NCBI GenBank assembly: GCA_033032865.1
Contig: JAWHQI010000065.1
Coordinates: 2,356,001-2,420,000, forward strand
Length of the DNA stretch: 64,000 bases
Origin: Dactylorhiza incarnata
Taxonomy: Eukaryota; Streptophyta; Magnoliopsida; Asparagales; Orchidaceae
Direction of reading: 5' to 3'
Below are positions 10,990 through 21,092 of this stretch, one piece after another. How positions within the stretch are numbered: position 1 is the first letter of the stretch; each line of letters opens with the position of its first letter. The position numbers and the translations under genes were made by a program. A model generated the notes under the pieces. The model was not told the DNA's origin. It did no database searches and saw only the letters and a list, made by a program, of their open reading frames with translations.

Positions 10990-12849
10990 TTAAACATCCG
11001 GACCCCCTTCTTCTGACCCGCTGGAGGAGCCCTCATCTTGGGCCTCGGCAGGAGCAGGATTCACCACCTCGCGATATAGCTCTGGAAGAAGGGTGGCGAG
11101 ATCGACCTGAGCCCCATCAGCAGTAAGCATGAAGCGGCGCCGGAGACGCTCCCGCACGAACACCGCGATCGCGATCGCCAGCTTCCGACGCGTCTCAGCA
11201 ACTTGAGCGGGGGTGAATTGGAGGAGGGTTGGCGCGTTCGACGACTCCCCCCGGCTTGGGTGGCGAAGTTCCTCTATTTCAGACTCGGCTTCGGCGAGGC
11301 GATTACCGAGGTAATCGACCTGACGTTGCGAGGCGACGAGCTGCTCCTCCAGTTTGGATATCCGTGTCACTAGCGCCACCGCGGCCTCCTGAGAAATAAG
11401 ACATTAGCTAACTTCAAGTTAGGCAAGAAGGACGGAGACGAACCGGGATGAATACCTCGGGAGGAGGAACCTCCTTGGCCTGGAGCTCGACTATCTCCCT
11501 GTCTTTCTCAATCATCTTCTCCTCCAACTCCGCGTGGGCAGCGCCCAAGTCGCGGAGCCGCCTGTTCGACTAAATCCCCCGCTGCGCGGTCTGGTGAATC
11601 AGCTCGGCTGTCCAGAGGGCGGAGCGGCAACTAAGGTTTGCCAACTCGCGGATAGGAACCTCCGCGAGTACCTCGGCGAGATCTCGCCCGTACAGCCCAA
11701 AGATCAGGTTAAACGCATGATCGTTGACCTCCTCGAAGTCCTCCCAGGAGGGGAGGAGCGAACTCACTGAAATCCGGTTCGACTCATGATCCCATATCAT
11801 GAGGGGGGCGCCCTGGGAATCCTTACTTCGCATCCCCATCCCGTAATGCGAGTGAGTAGAAGGGTCGGGAGGCGGACTCGCCGGAAGGCGAGAGGTGGAG
11901 CCCCTTGTACACCGCTTTTTTGGCCTCGGCTCGCTTGCCGAGGCAAATTTCTGGATCTGCCCGTTCCTTTCCCTTGCCCGACGGCGAGGCCGGCTCGCTG
12001 TCCACTGTGACCACCACCCCTGCAAGGGACCCCTCCCGGGAAGGCTCACTTGACCGTTGCCGAGAAGCCTCATGAGGGGGTAGGATGGGGACGGCGGGCT
12101 CTCCTGCATTTAAACATGAGGCAGTTAGTAACCACCCCCACTAGGAACAAATAATCAACATCGCGAGGCGAGTAAGATTTACCCGCTCCCGGGTTAACGA
12201 AGGCGAGTTGATCCACGCCCTGTCGCAGGAAGACGACGTCCAAGACCTTGTTCTTCAAAGAACGGTAGAGTTCGAGCGCGTCCCCCTTCAGGCGAGGCTG
12301 TCGGTACTCTACCTCCGTCTTCTGGATGGGAGCGAAGGGAATGTTACCGTAGTCGCATCGCACCAGGACGAATTTGTCGGTCCAATGATGGACCTTGTTA
12401 AAGGTCTCGGCGACCTTGACGCAAACGCTAGTGAAAAATAAGGTGTCGTCGCTGGTCGCCTTCAGGGTCATCACTTTGCGAAAAGCGGAGAGGTTGAACT
12501 CTATCTTCTCCCCGCGGAGGTAGCAGGCATAAGCGACCAAAACGCTGATTGCATTGGGATTGACCTGTGCGGGGATCGTCCCGAAGTACCGGAAGACTTG
12601 ACGAACTTCAGGCCAAAAAGGCAGCCTCAACCCCACCTGGAAGTGGGCCAAGGGTATGGCAAGCTCTCCACCATAGAGCGAGTTGAGAAACTCGCCCAGC
12701 CTTGGCCGCCTCGCGGTATAGCCCGGAGGCAAGTATCGGTTCTCGACATCCGCTAACTCTTCGCCGAGGGTCTGCGAGCTGGGAAAGTTGTGCGCCCGGA
12801 AATTGCGGACAGAGAAGGCGCGCCCCTCCTCGGATGGTTCTTTCACCAT
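10990..12849 (-). pseudogene. Gyp-F antisense gene 1: gypsy-type 'transposase-28' domain protein with coiled coil
   Basis: This gene opposes gag-pol. Exon 1 (12849 to about 12180) encodes a helical domain (HFQVGLRLPFWPEVRQVFRYF, NAISVLVAYACYL) that resembles Pfam PF04195, 'putative gypsy type transposon'. A GTAAAT donor follows AFVNPGAG. Exon 2 starts after TTTAAATGCAG at 12109 and holds a basic, possibly nuclear, stretch (PRPKKRCTR). A TAG interrupts it at about 11570, after TAQRG-I. The open sense continues to a donor near 11457. Exon 3 starts after TTTCTCAG near 11388, encodes a coiled coil (RISKLEEQLVASQRQVDYL) and ends acidic (SSSGSEEGGPDV). Splice sites are inferred from frame continuity. 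The function of these antisense genes is unknown. Confidence 0.7.
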
Positions 12850-12940
12850 GGCTGGCTACGAGTAGGAGTAAGAGAATTCGGCGGGGAAGGTTCGGAGAAT
12901 GGGGTGCCTGGGAGTGTATCCTCCAGCGCAAGAGGACCCC

Positions 12941-12950
12941 CTATTTATAG
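12941..12950 (-). promoter_or_regulatory. TATA box of antisense gene 1
   Basis: Minus-strand CTATAAATAG lies 92 bp before the ATG at 12849. The same motif precedes antisense gene 2. Two GGCGAGTAG-like motifs (about 12997 and 13015) lie further upstream, as in the LTR. Confidence 0.6.
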
Positions 12951-12956
12951 ATTCTG

Positions 12957-12982
12957 CCCCCCCCCCCCCCCCCCCCCCCCCC
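12957..12982. repeat. Poly-C run, 26 bases
   Basis: An uninterrupted C homopolymer directly upstream of the antisense TATA box. Its length is likely to be uncertain in the assembly. Confidence 0.9.
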
Positions 12983-13249
12983 GGCCTAACCGCGCGCGAG
13001 TAGATCACTTAGCGAGGCGAGTAGGTTCTAAGCAGTGAGTAAATAAAAATAAAATGCACGTCCGCACGGAAAAGGAGAAGCAACGAACAAAAAGAACGCA
13101 CAACGCAAGTACGAAAAGAACATATGTAAACCTGTCAGAAATTCTCGGAGCGCCAAGCGCGAATACAAACAAAGAAACATAAAATGACGTCTGAGGATTA
13201 CGAAGACCCGTAGGTCGCGAGTTAGACGGCTAAACAGGCTCTCAAAAAA
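12983..13249. other. Spacer between the two antisense genes of Gyp-F
   Basis: No gene is seen. It holds the upstream motifs of antisense gene 1 and the 3' flank of antisense gene 2. Confidence 0.5.
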
Positions 13250-13489
13250 TCAAAAATAGGGACTATCTGAAGTATCTAGTTGCCTACCTAAATCACCTAG
13301 AGGGGGGTGAATAGGTGATCTCTACGTCTTTTGCGAAATTAAAAATTAAACGTAAAGCACAGCACACAAAATAGATCACAGCCACAGATAACACCAAGAA
13401 ATTATAGTGGTTCCCCGTACTTGGGTACTCTACTGCCGGCCTCGCCAATCTAGCACCACAGCTAGACTTGACTACTCACTAAATCTCGG

Positions 13490-13630
13490 ATCAGAATGAT
13501 CCTACAAACTCGGAGTCAAACTCCTACAAACTCAGAGAGAACCTCTCTTACAACTCGGAGAAAAACTTCTCCTACAACTCGGAGAACAACCTCTCCTACA
13601 GCTCGGAGATAACAACTCCTACAATAGATG
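13490..13630 (-). repeat. Array of six small hairpins in the Cop-B LTR leader
   Basis: Inverted repeats of 13-16 bp recur at about 22-26 bp spacing, separated by TACAACTC-like linkers. On the plus strand they read GGATCAgaaTGATCC, GGAGTcaaACTCC, AGAGAGaacCTCTCT, GGAGAAaaacTTCTCC, GGAGAacaaccTCTCC and GGAGataacaaCTCC. Stem sequences differ but remain complementary. The array lies about 330-480 bp after the TATA box, so it should be transcribed. The other LTR carries the same array at 23702-23842. Confidence 0.85.
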
Positions 13631-13958
13631 ATAAAAGATTTTGAACAAAAAGATACCAGATCTGAATAACAGAGGCGTTTTCTTCCTTCTTCTTGAATGG
13701 CTTTTGAGAACGATGAGGAAGAACAACGATCCTTCAAATCTGTCTTTGGCAATCCGAAACGATCCAAATAGAGGTTGTAGAATCAGAACACGGATCGATC
13801 GAATCCTTCTTTGATAGAAATCAGCAACTCAAATGAGTAGATCGACCTTCAATCGTAGGCGACAGCGAGGCGGCGCTTTTCTCATTCTTTTTGATCGGGA
13901 GAGAAATTAGGGTTTTGAAAGATTCGAAGAACTTGTTGTAAACAACCCAAGAGCGATC

Positions 13959-13968
13959 CTATATATAG
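13959..13968 (-). promoter_or_regulatory. Cop-B LTR TATA box
   Basis: CTATATATAG, about 120 bp downstream (element sense) of the TCTCGAGA array. The second copy is at 24171-24180. Confidence 0.65.
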
Positions 13969-14089
13969 AGGGAAGCAATTAAGGGTTAAATCGGCCTTAA
14001 ATGCACTCCATATAGCCGTTAGGATCGGGAAGGAGCGTTTACAAACCGTCAAGAACCGAGAAAACAAATTAGAGAAAAACGGACAGAAT

Positions 14090-14390
14090 TCTCGAGACAT
14101 AAGGGTTCTCTCGAGACATAAGAGATCTCTCGAGAACTGAGGATGAAAGAACAAAAGGCTAATGTATCGAGAACTGACGGATCTCTCGAAATATGAAACA
14201 AAGAGAGCAGGAAAGGGATGTCTCGAGAACTAGATGATCTCTCGAGACATTACAAAGATTTCGGTCTTAAGGACTCTCGAGACAAGCTTGATCTCTCGAG
14301 TCATCAAGAACAGAAATTCCGAGATCAAAAGAACTTGCCTCTCGAGACATGCCAGAACTCTCGAGACATGCATGATCTCTCGAGACATAT
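14090..14390 (-). repeat. TCTCGAGA palindrome array in the Cop-B LTR (U3)
   Basis: About 12 copies of a TCTCGAGACAT-like unit lie in 300 bp, most with the perfect palindrome CTCGAG. A few are mutated (tatcgaga, tctcgaaa). The second LTR has the same array at 24302-24602. The same motif returns in the spacer upstream of ORF3 (17565-17810). Confidence 0.9.
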
Positions 14391-14714
14391 CCTTAGAAAA
14401 TTGTTTTCAGAAATTTTCTTTTCTTCTCTTGAACACTTGCTGCAACCGCACTCCAAAGTCTTCAATAGTCTTGAAAATGAAGTGTACCCCAATAGAGAGA
14501 TCACACATGAGTCATCACCATGTTTCATATAATGAGGAATTACATTGTATGAAACTGTGTTTGCAGACCCATTGTGACCTGACATTGATTTACACTTAGC
14601 AATGATAATCTGCAAGACAATACTAGAAAAGCATATCAAATACAAAAGCAATTCAATCTTAGTTTAAGGGTGACTTCTCACAAATCAAGGTAATTGTGAA
14701 TACAATTTCCAACA

Positions 14715-14729
14715 ATCTCCCCCTATTTG
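14715..14729 (-). promoter_or_regulatory. Cop-B polypurine tract
   Basis: Minus-strand CAAATAGGGGGAGAT directly abuts the 3' LTR start TGTTGG. This is the expected primer for plus-strand DNA synthesis. Confidence 0.85.
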
Positions 14730-14936
14730 TAGAAGTCAAAACCCTATATACTAAGTTGAATTACAGCAATATAGAATAAATATGCTACACTACTCAATGA
14801 TATGAAAATGAACAAGTAGAGAACATCAAATCAACAATTATATATATATATGTCTAAATTGAATTGTTAAGAAGACTTGATGTTCACAAAATCAGAATCA
14901 AAACAAAATATGTCTTGTCAGCAACAACATTATCCT
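14730..14936 (-). other. Cop-B 3' untranslated region
   Basis: Short AT-rich stretch between the ORF3 stop and the polypurine tract. No gene is seen. Confidence 0.5.
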
Positions 14937-17294
14937 TCAAGAATTCCTTTTCCTCTTTTCTTCTTGTCTGAAGAAATAAGCATAAGGCTTGGGATGGTAA
15001 AACGGAGGTGGATCCGGAGCATCAGAATTATTATAACCAAATGCCCTGAAATGGATTCTTCTCTTCCTTTGAGCTGTCTCATGTTTTTCCCATTCAGTTG
15101 AGTTGTAGCATTCAGATCTATTCATTTTGCCTTCATGGACTAACTTATAGGATTCAAGAATTATGTCTTTTGAGACTGGGCTCCAGATTTCTGGTAGAAC
15201 CTTCTCAACCTGAGCTTTGCTATGGCCTGCAGAGCTAGAACTCGGAACAGATCTACTCGCAGAGGAACCTTCACCATGGTTTCTTTTTCTTTTGGTCCCA
15301 GCCCTATCTGATTGATCTACAACTAAAGGAGCCTTCCCAAGTAGTTCTTCTGGCCTTGGAGAAAATTGAGGAACAGGAACATCTGGATCAATTTCTAGCT
15401 CAGGAAAAATCTGATTATGAAGCCACGTTGCTGTTTTGAAGGAATAAGCATTAATATCAGCAATTTGCTTCAGCACCCTGGAAGAGAACTGATCAAATTG
15501 TGATTTCCATGAGCTTTGAATAGCTGACACAGAGCTTTCCACTAAGTCTGTCATTCTTTCCATTATAATGTCCTCCCCCTTTCTGACTTCTACAGATAGG
15601 GTTTGGAGAGTATCATCCTTGAAATTTCCGACTTCATCAACAATCCTGAAAGTATTTACTTCAGCCTTGTCAGACAATGAGTCTTGAAGCTTTGTCAATG
15701 TAACAGTCTGAGCCAACACTGTGCCTATACCTTCAGTTGCATGTTCAATATGCTTGCTCCCTAGGCTCATCAATTCAGAGAGATTTTCATAATTGGATTT
15801 GATTTTAGCTAACTCCCTACCAAGATCACTTTCAACTGAGGCAATATTCCTGTGAACAGTTGTCAAAGAGTTCTCAAACTGTTCACTCTGCTTTTTGAGC
15901 ATAGCTTCAATCTTTCCCAGAAGAGAATCTGCATCAAGGATTGGAGGGGAAGGATGAGAAGAAGGAAGAGTAACAGCAGGGGCAGCAGCAGGAACAACAT
16001 CAGGGAGCTCTTCAATCTCAAGAGAATGAACCACATTTTCTTCTTCACAACCTAGCTCATCTGGAGCATTCTTGGTTGTATCTAACTCTGACTCCCCCTC
16101 AACATGTACCAGGGGAGGTGTTAATTCATGAACTGAATCAGCATCATCGTCTTCAAAAACAAAATCAGCACCAGACCCTGCCTTTTGGCCACTGGGACTG
16201 TGCACTTCAGATATTTCTTGTTGAATATTCTTTAGTACAGCTGAAACTATCTCATTTGCTAAAGAAGTTTCTGCTTCAATAACTGATGGAGAAGAAGGTG
16301 GTGGTGATGGAACTGAATCTGGAATGTGAACATGAGAGGGTGATGGAATAGAATCTGAAGGATCTGACTGTGTCACTAATGGAATGAGTTCTGTTGGAGC
16401 TGATGAGGGCTGACCTTTGGCTTTGGAATGGATTGGTAGCTTGGCTCGACCTGAAGCTTTAGAGCGAATCCGTGGAGGAGGAGGAGAAGATGTAACTTTG
16501 GGTACCTGACCTTCAGAAGATGGAATTGGAATTTCTGCCTCACTTGCAACTACAGACTGATGAGTCTCCCCCTCAGAAGTAGCGCTGGCCATTCCCGGCT
16601 TCTTGATTCGAATGTCCCATCTTTGCATGGAGAGGACATTGATCTTCTTGAGATGATGTAGAACTGTACCTTTGGACATGTCAAAGATAGCTGGATTGAA
16701 CTGATTCAGGAACAATGAGATGATCCGGGCAAATTTTGGAGAATTAATGCAAGCCTTGATATTGGAGAATAAGATTGTGCCCCAATCTCTCTTTTTCCCT
16801 GACACAATTCCAACCATCAATAGAAAAGTCTCTTCAGACACATGCCCTTGTGTGCCTGTCTTGCAGAATAGAACCTTTAAGATAATGTCCACCAGGAGCT
16901 TCCCTGCATCATTCATCTTATGCCTCTTAACTACAGAAAAATATGAATCCAGACCACAGTACCTTGCTGTTCTCAACCAGTCATTGTCATCTAGAACTTC
17001 TTCAGCTTCTATTTCAGACAGCTGCAAATACTTAGTAAGAGTCTTTGGAGAGACTTTGATTTTGATACCCTTAACAAAAGAAATCAACATTCTTCCTTCC
17101 TTAATAGGCTTCACATTGATAAAGAACTCTTCAACCTCATCAAACAGCACGCGGCAAGGATGTTCAAGAATGAATGAGAGACCAGCGGCATCAAGCAAAC
17201 AGAAAAGAGCCTTGAAATCATCGGATAAACTGGCAATTCCTGACCGAACAACTTCATTGCCGACTCCAATTTTTGGATGAGGAGTAGGTGTCAT
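14937..17294 (-). CDS. Cop-B ORF3: conserved third gene of SIRE-type copia elements
   Basis: About 785 residues, uninterrupted. The ATG at 17294 was chosen over an upstream one at 17366 because it aligns with the start of Cop-E ORF3. The N-terminal 230 residues match Cop-E ORF3 (DAAGLSFILEHPCRV; EFFINVKPI; GKLLVDIILKVLFCK). A long Ser/Pro/acidic middle follows, then a predicted coiled coil (SLLGKIEAMLKKQSEQFENSL onward). A basic KRKRN patch comes next, then a conserved C-terminal module (IWSPVSKDIIL; EWEKHE; RRIHF). I see no signal peptide and no convincing membrane span. Genes in this place are often called envelope-like in Sireviruses; nothing in this sequence supports a surface protein. 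The function is unknown. Confidence 0.8.
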   Translation of the reverse strand: MTPTPHPKIGVGNEVVRSGIASLSDDFKALFCLLDAAGLSFILEHPCRVLFDEVEEFFINVKPIKEGRMLISFVKGIKIKVSPKTLTKYLQLSEIEAEEVLDDNDWLRTARYCGLDSYFSVVKRHKMNDAGKLLVDIILKVLFCKTGTQGHVSEETFLLMVGIVSGKKRDWGTILFSNIKACINSPKFARIISLFLNQFNPAIFDMSKGTVLHHLKKINVLSMQRWDIRIKKPGMASATSEGETHQSVVASEAEIPIPSSEGQVPKVTSSPPPPRIRSKASGRAKLPIHSKAKGQPSSAPTELIPLVTQSDPSDSIPSPSHVHIPDSVPSPPPSSPSVIEAETSLANEIVSAVLKNIQQEISEVHSPSGQKAGSGADFVFEDDDADSVHELTPPLVHVEGESELDTTKNAPDELGCEEENVVHSLEIEELPDVVPAAAPAVTLPSSHPSPPILDADSLLGKIEAMLKKQSEQFENSLTTVHRNIASVESDLGRELAKIKSNYENLSELMSLGSKHIEHATEGIGTVLAQTVTLTKLQDSLSDKAEVNTFRIVDEVGNFKDDTLQTLSVEVRKGEDIIMERMTDLVESSVSAIQSSWKSQFDQFSSRVLKQIADINAYSFKTATWLHNQIFPELEIDPDVPVPQFSPRPEELLGKAPLVVDQSDRAGTKRKRNHGEGSSASRSVPSSSSAGHSKAQVEKVLPEIWSPVSKDIILESYKLVHEGKMNRSECYNSTEWEKHETAQRKRRIHFRAFGYNNSDAPDPPPFYHPKPYAYFFRQEEKRKRNS

Positions 17295-17911
17295 TGAAGC
17301 AAGAGGTAGAGAATTGTCGAACGGAGAAGATGAATAGTCGAGAACCACCGAGAACCACCGAAGCACAGAGACCTGTCGCAGACTGTCGCCGCTCGAGAGA
17401 AAGTCGAAAGGTCGGGGAAGTCTCGGAAATGGATTTCGTGAACATCAAGGTCTCGATTTCTTATATATATGTAGAATTTTGATTTGACGTTAAAGTTGCA
17501 TTTTGAAGAAAAATACAAGAGGAAACAGCGCGTACCTGACGTTTGGAGTTCTTTAAAAAAACTATGTCTCGAGACATCGGTTATGTCTCGAGAACTCAGG
17601 AGATTTAGCGCGGTATTTCTTTCCCTGATGTCTCGAGTGATAACCCGTATCTCGAGACATCACCATATCTTGAGATCTTGAACTTGTTTCGAGAATACCA
17701 GCCTGTTTCGAGAAATCCCTGAAGATCTTTGGATGAAGTCAAGACTTAAAGTGATTTATGCTTTCGAGAAAAGAGAAGGTTCCCGAGACAGCATGTGGTT
17801 CTCGAGATATATATCTGATCTTGAAAAAATCATCTGAAAACTTGAACTTCCCTGGAAATTTTCTGGATTTGTAAAGTCTTCAGGTCTTCAAGGTTTTGGT
17901 TGATGTGATCA
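17295..17911 (-). promoter_or_regulatory. Spacer before Cop-B ORF3 with an LTR-like promoter layout
   Basis: In element order: about ten TCTCGAGA-like motifs (17810-17565), a GGTACGCGC box (17536-17528), a TATA-like ATATATATAA (17470-17461), then the ORF3 ATG at 17294, 167 bp on. The palindrome motif is the one found upstream of the TATA box in the element's LTR. An internal promoter is inferred. Confidence 0.6.
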
Positions 17912-20900
17912 TTACTCCATGTTGAGCATTCCAAGTTCCGTCTTGAAGAAAGAGAACTTAGTCTCATCCAGTGGCTTCGTGAATATGTCTGCAACTTGCT
18001 TATCTGTGGGGGACATAACTCAGATTTATGTCACCCATCTCCACATGCTCCCGGATAAAGTGATATCGAAGCTCGATGTGCTTTGTCCGACTGTGAGAGA
18101 CTGGATTATTTGCGATAGCAATTGCACTGGAAGAGTCGCAAAACATAGGAATGTCTTTGATCTTCATGTTGTAGTCTTGAAGTTGATTCTTTATCCATAG
18201 AAGTTGTGCGCAACAACTGCCAGCAGAAATGTATTCCGACTCGGCGGTTGATATTGCAACACAATTCTGCTTCTTGCTACTCCAGGAAATAAGTCTTCTT
18301 CCGAGGAATTGACACGTCCCGGAAGTGCTTTTCCTATCGTCTTTGCTACCTGCAAAGTCTGCATCTGAAAAACCAATTAATTCGCTATCATTACTTCTTG
18401 GGTACCATAAGCCAAGATTTGGTGTGCCTTTAAGGTATCTCAAAATTCGCTTTGCAGCAGTGTAATGAGATTCCTTAGAGTTCACCTGATATCTAGCACA
18501 TACACATGTAGAGAACATTATATCAGGTCTACTGGCAGTAAGGTAGAGCAAAGAGCCAATTATGCTTCTGTACTTGGTTTCATCAAAAGGTTTCCCTTTC
18601 TCATCCTTGTCCAGAGACGTAGCTGAGCTCATTGGAGTCCTCATAGAGGTTGCATTCTCCATTCCAAATTTCTTAATCAACTCCTTAGTGAACTTTGTCT
18701 AAGAAATGAACATTCCATCTTCAGACTGTTTCACTTGAAGTCCTAAGAAATATTTCAGCTCACCCATACTGCTCATTTCAAATTTCCCTTGCATAAGTTT
18801 AGAAAACTTTTTGCAGAGATTATTGTCCGTAGAACCAAATATGATGTCATCGACATAGATTTGCACTAGCAAAATCTTGCCTTTTACTTCCCTAAGAAAT
18901 AATATTTTATCTATCTTTCCTCTTGTGAACTTGTTCTCAAGAAGAAAGTTAGATAGCGTCTCATACCAAGCTCGAGGAGCTTGTTTCAAACCATATAAAG
19001 CTTTTTGTAATAAATAAACATGATTGGGATGATCAGGATTAACAAAACCTGGGGGTTGTTCAACGTATACTTCCTCTTTAATGTCTCCGTTTAGGAACGC
19101 GGATTTGACATCCATTTGATATACGGTGAAACCCTTGAAAGCAGCATAAGCAAGGAAGAGTCTGATCGCTTCGAGCCTTGCTACTGGAGCGTACGTCTGA
19201 TCGAAGTCGATACCTTCCTCTTGTCTGTATCCTTTAGCTACAAGTCTGGCTTTGTTCTTTATGATTGTTCCTTCTTCATCCAGCTTGTTTCTATATACCC
19301 ACTTTGTTTCAATGACATTTTTGTCTTTGGGTTTTGGAACAAGTGTCCATACCTTACATCGTTTGAATTGATTTAATTCTTCTTCCATAGCAATTATCCA
19401 AGATGGATCTTCATTTGCCTCTTGGAATTTCTTTGGTTCGACCTGCGAAAGAAAACTCAAATGCAAATTCTCATTAATGGTACCTCGTCTTGTTCTTATT
19501 CCTTCACGAGGATCTCCTATGATTTGATCAACTGGATGATCCCTCATGTGTCGTAGCCCGAGGTTCCTTGCATGATTTGGACCAATAGGAGTTTCTTCTA
19601 CTGTTGGAGTATCTTCCTCCACTTGGATTGGCTCTTCATCAGGATGATCTTCTTCATAGGTAGTTATATGGGGAATCTTGATGAAGTGTTGAGAATTTTC
19701 TTCAACTGGCTGATCCAAGCTTAAGTCCTGCAGCTTTGAACCTGTGTCTACAGAAGAAATGCTAGAGGAGCTGCCTTGTAGCATGCTCGTCTCATCAAAT
19801 ACAACATTAATAGATTCTTCTACCACTAGGGTTTTCTTGTTAAAAACTCTATATGCCCTACTATGGCTACTATAACCTACAAAAGTACCTTCAAAGCTCT
19901 TTTCACTAAACTTAGTTTTGTAATGCTTTCCATTGTTTAGCACAAAGCATTTACTACCAAAGATTCGAAAATAAGAAATGGTCGGTTTCTTGCCCTTTAG
20001 AAGTTCATAAGGAGTCTTTTCATGGTTTTTGTTTATGAGTGCTCTGTTTTGCACATGGCATGCAGTATTGACAGCTTCAGCCCAGAAGTATTCAGGTAGT
20101 GAAGAGTCACTCAACATGGTTCTGTAAGCCTCAATAAGTGTTCTATTCTTTCTCTCAGCTACTCCATTTTGTTGTGGAGTTCGAGAAGAGGAAAACTCAT
20201 GAAAGATACCAAGGCTTTCACAGAATTCTGTCATGGCTCCAGATTCAAATTCTGTACCATGGTCACTTCTGATTTTGACCACCGAACAGTTAAATTCATT
20301 CTGGACTTGCCTGACAAAGCTAGTAAAAGTGTCAAAGGTATCTGACTTGTGTTTCAGAAAGAATACCCAGGCAAAACGAGAGTAGTCATCTACAATAACC
20401 AATGTGTAAGACTTTCCTCCTAAACTCCTAAATTGCAAAGGACCAAACAAATCCATATGGAGCAGGTACAAACACCTGGTTGAATCTTTGCCAATAATGC
20501 TCTTAAAGGTAGCCCTTGTTTGCTTGCCTTTTACACATGCATGACAAGGTCTATCTTTAACGCACTTAACATATGGTGCATCGCGCACTAAGTTTTGAGA
20601 AAACAATTTATTAATAGTTTTGAGATTTATATGTGCTAATCTCTTATGCCATTGGTCAACAAGAGATGCACTATCTTTAGCTAAAAGACACACAGGTGTA
20701 GAAGATGATATACAAGGAAAATTTAAACAAAATATGTTTCTACAGCGAATGTCTGATAAAATCGTTTCATGATTTTCAGCCGACTTTATCAAACATTTAT
20801 CTTTATGAAAATCAACAATGTATCCTTTATCACAAAGTTGACTTATGCTTATCAGATTATGTTGTAATCCTTCCACATAAGCTACATCGGAAAACGATAC

Positions 20901-21080
20901 ATTACCATTAGAAATCATACCATAGCCTTTGGTTATTCCTCTGTCTGAACCGCCAAAATAACTTTTGGACCGTTCGCAACTGGAATGTAGTTTTGCAAAA
21001 GGCTTCTTGTCCCGGTCATATGCCGAGAGCATCCACTGTCCAAGTACCAGATAGGATTTTTATTGGCCTTTGGACATACC
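17912..21080 (-). pseudogene. Cop-B pol: protease, integrase, RT, RNase H
   Basis: The order is protease ([11 protein letters not shown]), GAG-pre-integrase ([11 protein letters not shown]), integrase with D (HMDLFGPL), D (RSDHGTEF) and E (QNGVAERKN), RT with the catalytic YVDD ([10 protein letters not shown]), and RNase H ([27 protein letters not shown]). Three lesions break it. One T is missing near 20952, where GPKVI should run into FGGSDRG. A TAG at about 18700 lies in the motif before TKFTKEL. One extra C near 18010 shifts the last 30 or so codons (ADIFTKPLDETKF) up to the TAA at 17912. With these lesions the copy is probably non-autonomous, but only just. Confidence 0.9.
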
Positions 21081-21092
21081 TGCAAAAACAGA

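Larger units (their letters stand above)
13268..14714 (-). repeat. Cop-B 3' LTR
   Basis: On the plus strand it starts TGAAGTATCTAG and ends TTTCCAACA. It contains, in element order, a TCTCGAGA array (14390-14090), a TATA box (CTATATATAG, 13968-13959) and a hairpin array (13630-13490). The C-rich U5 end TTCACCCCCCTCTAGG is shared with Cop-E. Confidence 0.95.

Noticed and set aside
14090..14390. Regularly repeated TCTCGAGA units that resemble a CRISPR-like array
   Set aside because: Units are irregularly spaced, short and palindromic, lie within an LTR, and no cas-like genes exist. The genome is a plant nuclear genome.
14937..17294. Calling ORF3 an envelope gene
   Set aside because: No signal peptide or clear membrane span is visible. 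The name rests on gene position in related elements only.
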